Source: Euryarchaeota archaeon RBG_13_57_23 (GTDB lineage: Archaea; Thermoplasmatota; Thermoplasmata; UBA10834). From it: DNA of 10,336 nucleotides. This document shows, one piece after another, positions 1 through 7,290 of the stretch. The stretch lies in contig MGVW01000024.1 of the NCBI GenBank assembly GCA_001800675.1, positions 1-10,336 on the forward strand, written 5' to 3'. The first letter of the stretch is position 1, and each line of letters begins with the position of its first letter. Made by a program: the position numbers and the translations under genes. The notes under the pieces were generated by a model. That model worked only from the letters and a program-made list of their open reading frames with translations. It had not been told where the DNA came from and did not search any database.

Positions 1-257
1 TGGCAAGATTCAGCGGCACGATGACAACACTCGTCCACAAGGGCATGCTCGATGAGGATCAGATAGCAGATCTCGTATCGATAGCCGACGGGCTCGTGGA
101 GATGAAGGTCGACGAGAACTTCAGGCGTTTCGTTAGGATCAACCACCTGAGAGGGGTTCTGGTCACCCCCAAATGGGTTCCGTTCGAGTTCGAGCTCGAA
201 AACAAGGAGGAGGACGAGAGCACCGTGCTCGGATGGAACAGGGAGCAGCTCAGGTAG
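1..257 (+). CDS. C-terminal fragment of a probable RAD55/KaiC-like RecA-fold ATPase (5' end outside window)
   Basis: The reading frame is open from base 3 to the TAG stop at 255-257, so the gene starts to the left of the window and only about 84 residues are visible. An internal ATG at 21 is not taken as the start because the frame continues upstream without a stop. The visible part has an acidic 'ADGLVEMKVDE' stretch followed by 'RRFVRINHLRGV' and 'WVPFEFE'. This resembles the last strands of archaeal RAD55/KaiC-type ATPases, in which a basic strand with 'R..V.K.RG' precedes a 'PFEI' end. The Walker motifs would lie outside, so the ATPase assignment is by tail resemblance only. The charged C-terminus (about 20 residues) may be lineage specific. 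The gene converges with purH, 54 bp away, and has no evident functional link to the other genes. Confidence 0.45.
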   Translation, partial: ARFSGTMTTLVHKGMLDEDQIADLVSIADGLVEMKVDENFRRFVRINHLRGVLVTPKWVPFEFELENKEEDESTVLGWNREQLR

Positions 258-271
258 CTCTCACGGGAACA

Positions 272-309
272 CGAAAAGAATTGTCGGAAAGGGTTTCGTT
301 GCGTCAACG
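272..309 (-). terminator. Possible terminator between convergent genes, downstream of purH
   Basis: The 54-bp gap between two converging genes holds a small perfect inverted repeat, CGTTG-CGT-CAACG at 297-309. About 15 nt further along in the purH direction there is a T-rich run, AATTCTTTTCG (282-272 on the - strand). Archaeal termination depends mainly on U-rich stretches, so the T-rich run may matter more than the short hairpin. The stem is only 5 bp, and neither element is strong. Confidence 0.25.
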
Positions 310-311
310 GG

Positions 312-1868
312 TCAGTGCTTGAACAGTCGTAGCCCGCTGAATACCATGGAGATTCCATGCTCGTCCGCCGCCTGGATGGCTTCTGCGTCGTTGACCGATC
401 CTCCGGGCTGCACGATCGCTGAGACGCCAACTGCTGCGGCCGCATCGACTCCGTCCCTGAACGGGAAGAAGGCGTCTGAAACAAGTACGCTGCCCTTGCC
501 CTCGGGTCCGGCCTTCATGCCAGCTATCTTCGTGGAGTCTACTCGGCTCATCTGGCCGGCACCGACACCGACCGTCCTCTCTCCCTTGACCAGGAGAATC
601 GTGTTGGACTTGATGTGTCTGGCGACCTTCACCCCGAAGACCATGGCGTCGATCTCGTCGTCCGCAGGAGCCTTCTTGGTGACGACCTTCAACTTCGTCC
701 TGTCAATGTCCGCGTAAGCGTCCGTCTGGATGAGAAGTCCGCCCTTCACCTTGACCATGTAGAGCCTCCCGTTGTCTCTCTGGATGGGCGTGTTGGTCCT
801 GAGCAGCCTTATGTTCTTCTTCTTCTCCAGATGGTCCTCTGCATCGGGGTCGTAGGCTGGTGCGATAACCGCCTCGACGAAGTGGCTCCCAATCTCCTGC
901 GCGGTCTCGAGGTCGACTTGCCTATTCAGACCGACGACACATCCGAAAGCACTCAGCGAGTCTGCGTTGTATGCGACTCTGAAGGCCTCTGCAATCGTCG
1001 CGGCACAGGCCACTCCCGAGGGGTTCGTGTGCTTTATCACAGCCGCGGTCGGCTTATCGAAATCGGAGACTATCGCGAGGGCAGCATCGAGGTCGATCAC
1101 GTTGCAGAACGAGATTTCCTTGCCGTGCATCTTCTCGGCGGCGGCGACGCTCAACGGGGTCCAGTCAAACAGGTCCTTGTAGAATGCTGCCTTCTGGTGC
1201 GGGTTCTCTCCGTATCTCAGATCCCCCAGCTTCTCGAATGACAGGGTCACGTTCTTAGGGAACATTTCAGTTGGTGAGAACTCCTTTCCGAGGAAATGGG
1301 CGATGGCCGTATCGTATCTCGCCGTCGCCCTGAATGCTTCCAACGCGAGCCTCTTCCTGGTCTCCTCGGACAGGTGACAGTCGCTCTCCTTAAGTTCCCT
1401 GAGCACAGGTTCGTACTGCGCGGGACTCGTGACGACCGCGACCGCCGCGTGGTTCTTCGCAGCGGATCTTATCATGGATGGCCCGCCGATGTCTATGTTC
1501 TCGACCGCATCTTCCAGCTTTACGCCTGGCTTCGCCACGGTTGCCTCAAACGGGTACAGGTTGACAACGACCATGTCTATGGGTTCGATGCCGTGCCTTC
1601 TTATGGCTTCCATGTGCTCGTCCTTGCTCCTCATCGCGAGGATGCCACCGTGTATCGCAGGGTGAAGGGTCTTCACTCTGCCATCCAGCATCTCCGGGAA
1701 CTTCGTGACCTCAGAAACGCCCATCACGGGTACTCTGGCCTTCTCGAGCGCCGCCATGGTTCCCCCCGTCGACAGAATCTCGATGCCTAGCTCCGACAAT
1801 CCCTTGGAGAATTCGACCAAGCCCGTCTTGTCGGATACGCTGACTAACGCTCTCTTCACTTTGCTCAT
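312..1868 (-). CDS. purH: Bifunctional AICAR formyltransferase / IMP cyclohydrolase
   Basis: This is a full-length PurH of 518 aa, the usual size for the bifunctional enzyme. It catalyses the last two steps of purine synthesis: formyl transfer from 10-formyl-THF to AICAR, then ring closure to IMP, in the cytoplasm. The N-terminal MGS-like cyclohydrolase domain (about 1-195) shows STGGT at 33-37, GRVKTLHP at 63-70 and DIGGPSMIRSAAKNH at 126-140. The C-terminal formyltransferase domain shows LRYGENPHQ at 217-225, the catalytic Lys-His pair at 279-280 in KHTNPSG, a PGGS motif near the end, and the usual terminus (MVFSGLRLFKH). The ATG at 1868 is preceded by GGAGTG, 8 nt upstream, and by a TATA box at 1953-1947. 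Its folate co-substrate is the product of fhs in the same window. Many archaea use PurP and PurO instead, so a complete PurH here is notable. Confidence 0.97.
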   Translation of the reverse strand: MSKVKRALVSVSDKTGLVEFSKGLSELGIEILSTGGTMAALEKARVPVMGVSEVTKFPEMLDGRVKTLHPAIHGGILAMRSKDEHMEAIRRHGIEPIDMVVVNLYPFEATVAKPGVKLEDAVENIDIGGPSMIRSAAKNHAAVAVVTSPAQYEPVLRELKESDCHLSEETRKRLALEAFRATARYDTAIAHFLGKEFSPTEMFPKNVTLSFEKLGDLRYGENPHQKAAFYKDLFDWTPLSVAAAEKMHGKEISFCNVIDLDAALAIVSDFDKPTAAVIKHTNPSGVACAATIAEAFRVAYNADSLSAFGCVVGLNRQVDLETAQEIGSHFVEAVIAPAYDPDAEDHLEKKKNIRLLRTNTPIQRDNGRLYMVKVKGGLLIQTDAYADIDRTKLKVVTKKAPADDEIDAMVFGVKVARHIKSNTILLVKGERTVGVGAGQMSRVDSTKIAGMKAGPEGKGSVLVSDAFFPFRDGVDAAAAVGVSAIVQPGGSVNDAEAIQAADEHGISMVFSGLRLFKH

Positions 1869-1945
1869 GAATCATGCACTCCGTATGGTGTTCGAGCATC
1901 CCTCCCCTCATAGCAAAAGGTATGCGGCCATGTTATCCTCTGATT

Positions 1946-1953
1946 GTTTATAA
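1946..1953 (-). promoter_or_regulatory. TATA box of the putative purH promoter
   Basis: On the - strand the 109-bp gap between the DUF885 gene and purH contains TTATAAAC (1953-1946) in an otherwise AT-poor region. This is close to the archaeal TATA consensus. A start about 25 nt downstream would fall near 1922 and give a leader of about 50 nt containing the GGAGTG ribosome site. This suggests that purH can be transcribed independently of the upstream genes. No clear BRE is evident. Confidence 0.5.
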
Positions 1954-1977
1954 CCATTATTGTGAAGAGAACAGAAC

Positions 1978-3606
1978 CTAGACACCTAGCTCCGAGGTGA
2001 CCGCCTCTCTCATCAGGGGGAACGGCAGGAATCCGTAGCTGGCAACGAGGTCGTGGAATCTCTTCTCATCAAACCTGCCCCCGAGTTTTGTCTCGAGGTC
2101 CTTCCTAAAATCGAGTATCAGGTGTCTGCCGATCATGTACGAGAGCGCCTGACCTGGAGTGTGAGAGTACCGCTTGACCTCGTCCTCGGTCGCACCCTGT
2201 GCCATGCCGGTTTCCTTGACGATCCAGTCGGCCATCTCCTGGAGGGTTGCCTCTCCCTGAGCGAGCTTCACGTCCGCAATTATCCTGCAGGCCCTCCAGA
2301 TCGCTCCGTTCAGCATCTCGAACGCTGCTTCGTCTGTCGCCTCGTAGCCGTGGTCGAACATCATCTTCTCGCAGTAGTGCGCCCAGCCTTCGACGGTCTC
2401 CGTAGCGACAGAGGCTATGTCCACGTCAGCGCCCCCGGCCATCTGAAGCATCCAATGCTTCTTGTTCGAGGCAACTCCTTGGTGGAAATGACCTGGATAT
2501 GCCTCGTGCACCGCCGTATTGATTATCGCTGCATGGTTGAGGTGGCTTGAGATGTCCCTTGGGTCTTTCGGTCTAGTGACTATGTAGGCGCCCTCCGGGA
2601 CCTTGTCGAACATGGCTGGCATGAACAGCGCTGCGTACGGTAGGAGAGGTGCCATGAACGGGGGCGTCTCGATGATCTTCAGTCTGGCGTCGGGATCGAT
2701 CGTCGCGAGGTTGTGGTCCATTATGAATTTCTTGGCCTTGTTCATCTCGTCCTCTGTCATCTTGAGCGCTTCCTCGAAGGTCGCCCCACAGTGCGCTCTG
2801 ACAATCTCGGTCGCTCCCTCGATCCCCCTGCCAGGAGCAATCCTCTCGGCCACCCTCGCTCGCTCATCCTTGAACTCCTTGAGGTACTTCTCCCCCAGGG
2901 CGAGTATCTGCTCCGGCGTCAGCCCTAGCCCTCGCATCTTCATCAGTTTGGTGAATTTTCTCTTTCCCATGGAGAACTTGACACCTGGCTGCTCCAATAG
3001 CCCGTTCAGCCAGTTCAGGTGCTCCTTGACCGCGGCCTCGGCGGCTCTGACACTCTTGGCAAGGTCTTCCATGAGACTCTCGTGGACTCCTCCCTTCGCA
3101 GTCTCTTCTATGAATCTCAAGAAGTCTGGAAATTGCTCGGTTGATGTAATGGCCATCTTGGTCCATTCCTTGACGGGCTTTGAGTCTTGGAACCGGGACT
3201 CGAACTCCTTCAAGTACTTCGGCAGGCGCATCAAGCGAGAGGTGATCGCACTGATTCTATAATCGAATGGGGCGTAGTCCCTCGTGAGCATGATGAACAA
3301 GAGTGCCCCAGGCATATCGATTGCGTTGGGGTTCATCTTCCAATGAGGGTAGTCTACCAGCGAGAACTCATGGAAGTCTATGGCGAATTTGAGAGTCTTG
3401 ATCGATATCTTCTGTTCGAGACTCAGCTCCTCGGACGCCGCCAGTGCCTGGACCGTGGTGTACCAGAAGTTGAGAAGATTCCGTGTGTCCTCGAGCTTCT
3501 TGAACCCACCGTCAGGGAGTTGCCAGTCAAAGGGCACGTGGATCCCGAGCTCAGTGGCGCTGTCTGGGTTGATTTTTAGATACTCGTGGAGCATCTTCCC
3601 GTTCAA
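1978..3606 (-). CDS. DUF885-family zinc-dependent peptidase
   Basis: The protein has 542 aa from a TTG codon, a typical length for the DUF885 family, whose members carry a gluzincin-like HExxxxH zinc site. The diagnostic HEAYPGH lies at residues 367-373. The likely third zinc ligand is Glu406 in ETVEGWAHYCE (403-413), and the family's C-terminal PGQALSYMIGR follows. No signal peptide or membrane segment is visible, so it is probably cytoplasmic; the substrate cannot be predicted. The start is uncertain. The first in-frame ATG (3594) would cut into an N-terminal helix typical of the family (FDDLNGKMLHEYL... NPDSATELG). The TTG at 3606 lacks a ribosome site. An in-frame ACG at 3630 lies just after GGTGAT, and an in-frame stop lies at about 3657-3655, so no ATG, GTG or TTG start exists further upstream. 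The gene sits 72 bp after metF, so co-transcription is possible, but a role in one-carbon metabolism is not implied. Confidence 0.88.
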   Translation of the reverse strand: MNGKMLHEYLKINPDSATELGIHVPFDWQLPDGGFKKLEDTRNLLNFWYTTVQALAASEELSLEQKISIKTLKFAIDFHEFSLVDYPHWKMNPNAIDMPGALLFIMLTRDYAPFDYRISAITSRLMRLPKYLKEFESRFQDSKPVKEWTKMAITSTEQFPDFLRFIEETAKGGVHESLMEDLAKSVRAAEAAVKEHLNWLNGLLEQPGVKFSMGKRKFTKLMKMRGLGLTPEQILALGEKYLKEFKDERARVAERIAPGRGIEGATEIVRAHCGATFEEALKMTEDEMNKAKKFIMDHNLATIDPDARLKIIETPPFMAPLLPYAALFMPAMFDKVPEGAYIVTRPKDPRDISSHLNHAAIINTAVHEAYPGHFHQGVASNKKHWMLQMAGGADVDIASVATETVEGWAHYCEKMMFDHGYEATDEAAFEMLNGAIWRACRIIADVKLAQGEATLQEMADWIVKETGMAQGATEDEVKRYSHTPGQALSYMIGRHLILDFRKDLETKLGGRFDEKRFHDLVASYGFLPFPLMREAVTSELGV

Positions 3607-3678
3607 GTCATCGAATTTCTTGGAGGCCGTGCTATCACCGGGGACTGAATATCCTCATGGTGCATGATGCTTGCGGGC

Positions 3679-4602
3679 CTACGATTCGAATTTCGGGCGC
3701 GGCAGCAATCCTGCCATCTCGACTATCCTGGGGACTATATCTTCCCAAGCTACCGCCATGATATGGACTCCATGTACACCTTTGACGGTCTTCAGGTGCT
3801 CTATCTGCTCGACGCACAGCTTTATTCCTTCTCCCTTGGCGTCTTTCGCACTCTTCATGCGGTCCACGATGTGATCAGGCACTATCATGCCAGGGACCTT
3901 GTTCTTCATGTACCGTGCGGCGCCTGCCGACTTCATCGGGATTACGCCCGCAAGGATGTGGATCTTCTTGTCCAAGCCCCGCGCCCGGACCTCATCCATC
4001 CATTTCTCGAACATGTCCATGTCGAATATCGCCTGAGTCTGGCAGAAGTCGGCCCCTGCTGCCACCTTCTTGGCGAGCCTGGAAGCCCTGTACTCATAGG
4101 GGGTCGCGAACGGGTTCTCAGCGCAGCCTAGATAGGTTTTCGGCGGGTCCTTGAGGACCTCCCCTCCCACCTGCTTGCCCTGCGTTCTCAGCTGGTCGAA
4201 AACCTGAAGTTCGACTATCGAATCGAAGTCGAACACGTTCTTCGCCCCCTTCTCATTCCCGAAAGTCTGATGGTCTCCTGTGAGGCAGAGGACGTTCTTG
4301 ACTCCGAGTGCAGCTGCGCCCAGCAGATCGCTCTGCAGGGCTATCCTGTTCCTGTCCCGGCAGGTCATCTGGATCACGGGTTCTACACCCTCCCGCATGA
4401 TAATGACGGCGCTGGCTATGCTCGACAGTCTCACGACCGCTGTCTGGTTGTCCGTCAGGTTGAAGGCATCGGCGTATCCTTTCAGCATCTTCGCATGATG
4501 CGTGAGCGGTTCGGGATTGGCTGATTGAGGAGGACCGATCTCTGCAGTGACTGCGAACTGCCCGGATTCGAAGACCTTCTCGAGGTTGCTGCCAGCCTTC
4601 AT
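3679..4602 (-). CDS. metF: 5,10-methylenetetrahydrofolate reductase, MetF type
   Basis: This is a 307-aa TIM-barrel flavoprotein that reduces 5,10-methylene-THF to 5-methyl-THF. Visible motifs include TAEIGPP with Glu21 (equivalent to the catalytic Glu28 of E. coli MetF), TCRDRNR at 80-86, LTGD with Asp110 (equivalent to Asp120, which contacts the folate and flavin), and Gln190 in CQTQ (probable equivalent of Gln183). The start is set at the ATG at 4602: it overlaps the metV stop as TGATG, has GGGGGT 6 nt upstream, and begins the conserved helix just before TAEIGPP. An in-frame upstream start at 4695 would add 31 low-complexity basic residues translated across the metV end. Coupling to metV and the upstream Hdr/MvhD genes indicates a multi-subunit, iron-sulfur-linked reductase of the acetogen type rather than a free-standing NAD(P)H enzyme. 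This is inference from context. Confidence 0.94.
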   Translation of the reverse strand: MKAGSNLEKVFESGQFAVTAEIGPPQSANPEPLTHHAKMLKGYADAFNLTDNQTAVVRLSSIASAVIIMREGVEPVIQMTCRDRNRIALQSDLLGAAALGVKNVLCLTGDHQTFGNEKGAKNVFDFDSIVELQVFDQLRTQGKQVGGEVLKDPPKTYLGCAENPFATPYEYRASRLAKKVAAGADFCQTQAIFDMDMFEKWMDEVRARGLDKKIHILAGVIPMKSAGAARYMKNKVPGMIVPDHIVDRMKSAKDAKGEGIKLCVEQIEHLKTVKGVHGVHIMAVAWEDIVPRIVEMAGLLPRPKFES

Positions 4603-5303
4603 CACGTGACCCCCTTGCCCTTCTTTTGGTGCGGTGTGAGCTTGGCGTCCTCGCGCTCGAACACGCGCCGTCCGCCCGAATGGCTCGTGGACCAATCCTT
4701 CGCAGGCGTGACTGACTCGATCAGGTCCAGCCGGTTCTGCAGCTTCAACCTGTCATAGATGGCGGCCCACGCGCAGTCAACCTCGAGATTGACCTCGCAC
4801 TTCCTGTTCGCGGAGCCTCCGCAGGGCCCGTTCAGCATGCTCTTCGCACACCTCGCAATCGGGCAGATTCCTCCGGTCGTGTGAATGATGCAGTTGCCAC
4901 AGCCGACGCACTTCTCCGACCACACGCCCTGCTCCTCGGGAACACCGAACATGCCGGTGTTCAAGCCGGGGAAGGTGAGATGTTTGGGGTACATGTCGCC
5001 GATCGTCTGGGCACCCAGAGAACAGGCCATTGACAGAGTAACGTCAGAGTCGAGAATCTGGGCCTCGATTTCCTGGACCCACTCCTTCTCGCATTGCCTC
5101 TCAACGACGGTGCCCTCGATATGCTGCTTCCTGCCGTCTCTCTTGTTCTTGACCTTGAGCGCGGACACAAGCATCTTGACTTCTTTCTCTCCGCCCGCGA
5201 GGCATATCGCTACGCAGCTCCTGCATCCGATGACTGTCACTTTCTTGTAGGGCGCAAGCATCTCAGCAATCTCGTTCAGGGGCTTCCTCTTCGCGACTAT
5301 CAT
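4602..5303 (-). CDS. metV: MetV, iron-sulfur/zinc partner subunit of methylene-THF reductase
   Basis: This 233-aa protein belongs to the MetV (MTHFR_C) family, the partner that links MetF to an electron donor in acetogens. The N-terminus carries GCRSCVAICLAGGEKEV with Cys27, Cys30 and Cys34, a hallmark of the family, followed by Cys70 (ERQCE) and Cys93. The C-terminal half carries CVGCGNC (131-137), CPIARC (146-151) and the NGPCGG signature (Cys160). These cysteines are suitable for iron-sulfur clusters and/or zinc. The ATG at 5303 overlaps the mvhD stop as ATGA, with GGGGGTGA 7 nt upstream. The stop shares one base with the metF start. The last 25 or so residues are basic and lack recognisable motifs. 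It is soluble and presumably bridges MvhD/HdrA-like proteins and MetF. Confidence 0.93.
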   Translation of the reverse strand: MIVAKRKPLNEIAEMLAPYKKVTVIGCRSCVAICLAGGEKEVKMLVSALKVKNKRDGRKQHIEGTVVERQCEKEWVQEIEAQILDSDVTLSMACSLGAQTIGDMYPKHLTFPGLNTGMFGVPEEQGVWSEKCVGCGNCIIHTTGGICPIARCAKSMLNGPCGGSANRKCEVNLEVDCAWAAIYDRLKLQNRLDLIESVTPAKDWSTSHSGGRRVFEREDAKLTPHQKKGKGVT

Positions 5304-5713
5304 CTCTTCTCACCCCCGATGGGACCGAACTTCTTCACTACCTCGACCATCTTGGCGACTATCTCTGGGAAGACCCATGAGTTGGAGGAAGCCGCGTTGA
5401 ACATCTCCACTCGTTCCTTCTCCAGGCCCAGTTCGGACAGCATCTGTTTGACGTAGCCGACGCGCTTCCTACCCTCGATCGAGCCAGTGTCATAGTAGCA
5501 GTTCTTCTCCAAGCATCCGAGGACGAACACGGCATCCGCTCCGTCCTCCAATGCCCTGAGTATGTGCATGCCGTCAACTCTCCCCGTGCATGGTACCTGC
5601 ACGAGCCTGACGCTTGCCTCGAACTGCTTTCCGCTCCTCGCCGCGAGCACAGCCGCATCCATCCCGTGCCTCTCGCAGCAGAAACCGACTATCTTTGGCC
5701 TCGTGTCCGGCAT
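5300..5713 (-). CDS. mvhD: MvhD/FlpD-type [2Fe-2S] electron-transfer subunit
   Basis: This 137-aa protein belongs to the small family that passes electrons between a hydrogenase or other oxidoreductase and HdrA. VPCTGRVD (40-47, Cys42) and VLGCLEKNCYYDTG (64-77, Cys67 and Cys72) match the family closely. The N-terminal motif is GFCCERHG (10-17), whereas the usual form is FCCxxC, so the third Cys appears replaced by His16. Remaining candidate ligands are Cys12, Cys13, Cys42, Cys67 and Cys72. The start is firm: GGAGGTGA lies 6-7 nt before an ATG that overlaps the preceding stop as TGATG. The stop overlaps the metV start by 4 nt. In QmoB this domain is fused to the C-terminus of an HdrA-like protein; here it is a separate gene directly after one. 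Confidence 0.92.
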   Translation of the reverse strand: MPDTRPKIVGFCCERHGMDAAVLAARSGKQFEASVRLVQVPCTGRVDGMHILRALEDGADAVFVLGCLEKNCYYDTGSIEGRKRVGYVKQMLSELGLEKERVEMFNAASSNSWVFPEIVAKMVEVVKKFGPIGGEKR

Positions 5714-7290
5714 CAGAAGTCACCTCCTAGAAGTGTCTTCGATTCCGTCATGATCTGGTCATCAGTGTAGTTGTGCAGCTCTATCGCTTTACTGGGGCAG
5801 ATTCCAACGCACATCCCGCAGCCTTGGCAGGCCTGCACTCGTATCTCCGCCTTTGAAGCGGTCCCGATGAAGGGCGCCTCATATGGACAGGTGCGCACGC
5901 AGGTCAGGCAGGCGGAGCATTTCTCCTGAGTCACCTGCGCGACGATGCCACCGAATTCGATGCTCCCCCTGGCTGCGAACTCGCCTGCCAACTTGCCAGC
6001 AGCTTGTCCCTCCGCAGCAGCGACTTCCCTGGATTTTGGAAACAGCGCGGAGCCGCAGACGAAGACACCTGGCTTCGGGGTCGAGACAGGCCCTCTCTGG
6101 ATACTGCCCCTTCTGATCGCTCCGTCTACTGACATCGGTATCCTCAGAGCCTCAGCAATGATCTGATTGTCCGGGCTAGCTGGTATTGATGCGAAGACCA
6201 TGGTTCCCAGTCTGATCTTCAGCTCATCGCCTTGGGTCAGGTCCTTCACCGAGAGCGTTGTCGGGTCTTTTGGGTCGACCTTGGGCGTTGCGCTCCTGTC
6301 GTACCTCACGAACTTCACGCCGAGCTCAGCTGCCTCCTTGTACGCCAGCTCAGATAATCCGGAGGCTCTCATCTCCTGGAAGATGACGTAGACTGCAGTC
6401 TCTGGGTGCTTCCTTTTCAGCTCTATAGCTGTCTCGAGGGTCTCGTCCCAAGCGTAGTCCTGCACTTTCAGGGTCTTGCCAGCAGGATCGGGGGTGTCCA
6501 TGAACACAACCGTGCCAGCAGAGGTTTGTTCCGCATGCAGCTTCTGGTGAAACTCGTAGAGGGGCATTGCACCCCTGACGGCCTTTGCGAGCGCACCCTT
6601 GAGGGTCGACCAGCCGCCTCCGGACGCTATTACGACGCTTGCGGCCCCTAGGTCCTCGAGGCTTTCGCCAACTCTTATCTTGAGCTCGAAGTTGCCTCCG
6701 TAGCCCTTGCCCCCGATCAGCGTTGCATGGGGCATGACGACTCCCGGAGCAGTGACCGACTTTCCGGTCTTCTCCAGGATTATCGTATGCACACCGTACT
6801 TGGCAGCTTCTTTGGCAGCGGCCTGGCCCGCGACACCTCCTCCGACAATGACCACGTTCCTGGTCTTCATGTCCTCAGACGAGCGCTCCAACGGCTGCAG
6901 CAACCGAGAACGGGCAAGCGCTGACAGGAGCATCGTCTGGGCTTTTGCCTGAGCCCTCTCCTGCTCTGCCGCGTGGGGCAGGACGACCTCCTCTCGTATA
7001 TTGACAATCTGCACCAGATGCTCGTTCACTCCAACCCGTTTGTAGGCCTTGATCAGGGCGGGGCTCACATCCTTCTTCTGACAAGCGAGCACAACCGCCC
7101 TGTCTATCTCCTTGATCCTGGCCTCGGCGACGACCATGGCGAGCTCCTTCCCGTCACAGAGCGCGTCGAGTGTCATGACCGAGAGCACGTTCCCACTCTC
7201 GGACGCGAGTTTCTCGAGCTTGGCGATATTGAGTAGTTCGGGCACTTCGGAGCAGCACTTGCACAAGAGGACCTGGATCTTCGCGTTCAT
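5713..7290 (-). CDS. HdrA-like flavin/iron-sulfur protein 2 (QmoB-like without the MvhD domain)
   Basis: This 525-aa protein is related to heterodisulfide reductase subunit A. Residues 1-135 resemble the HdrA N-terminal domain, with Cys10, Cys12 and Cys13 (LLCKCC), Cys45 and Cys70 (VLACQKK) and an NIREEVVLPH stretch at 97-106. A Rossmann flavin-binding motif, VVIVGGGVAGQAA, begins at 146 and ends in an acidic LEK at 172-174. A C-terminal flavin motif (GVFVCGSALFPK) is followed by two [4Fe-4S] motifs: Cys458, 461, 464, 468 and Cys488, 491, 494, 498. After the first flavin strand the usual LGG segment is replaced by a glycine-rich stretch (LIGGKGYGGNF at 191-201). The IQCVGSR signature of HdrA is absent. 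The ATG overlaps the previous stop as ATGA, with GGAGGGTG upstream. The role is inferred as electron transfer between HdrA-like 1, MvhD and MetVF. HdrA or QmoB assignment needs a phylogeny. Confidence 0.85.
   Translation of the reverse strand: MNAKIQVLLCKCCSEVPELLNIAKLEKLASESGNVLSVMTLDALCDGKELAMVVAEARIKEIDRAVVLACQKKDVSPALIKAYKRVGVNEHLVQIVNIREEVVLPHAAEQERAQAKAQTMLLSALARSRLLQPLERSSEDMKTRNVVIVGGGVAGQAAAKEAAKYGVHTIILEKTGKSVTAPGVVMPHATLIGGKGYGGNFELKIRVGESLEDLGAASVVIASGGGWSTLKGALAKAVRGAMPLYEFHQKLHAEQTSAGTVVFMDTPDPAGKTLKVQDYAWDETLETAIELKRKHPETAVYVIFQEMRASGLSELAYKEAAELGVKFVRYDRSATPKVDPKDPTTLSVKDLTQGDELKIRLGTMVFASIPASPDNQIIAEALRIPMSVDGAIRRGSIQRGPVSTPKPGVFVCGSALFPKSREVAAAEGQAAGKLAGEFAARGSIEFGGIVAQVTQEKCSACLTCVRTCPYEAPFIGTASKAEIRVQACQGCGMCVGICPSKAIELHNYTDDQIMTESKTLLGGDF

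Noticed and set aside
615..1241. Long + strand open frame (208 codons) opposite purH
   Set aside because: It is antisense to the conserved formyltransferase domain of PurH and has no family resemblance.
1711..1911. Small - strand frame (66 codons) running from the purH leader into purH
   Set aside because: It overlaps the purH start in another frame, has no ribosome site of note, and shows no family features.
2603..3262. Long + strand open frame (219 codons) opposite the DUF885 gene
   Set aside because: The peptidase on the other strand has clear family motifs. The + frame is serine/leucine rich with no coherent motif.
4603..4695. N-terminal extension of metF to an upstream in-frame start at 4695
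   Set aside because: The extra 31 residues overlap metV, are basic and low complexity, and lack family similarity. The ATG at 4602 has a ribosome site and a TGATG overlap with metV.
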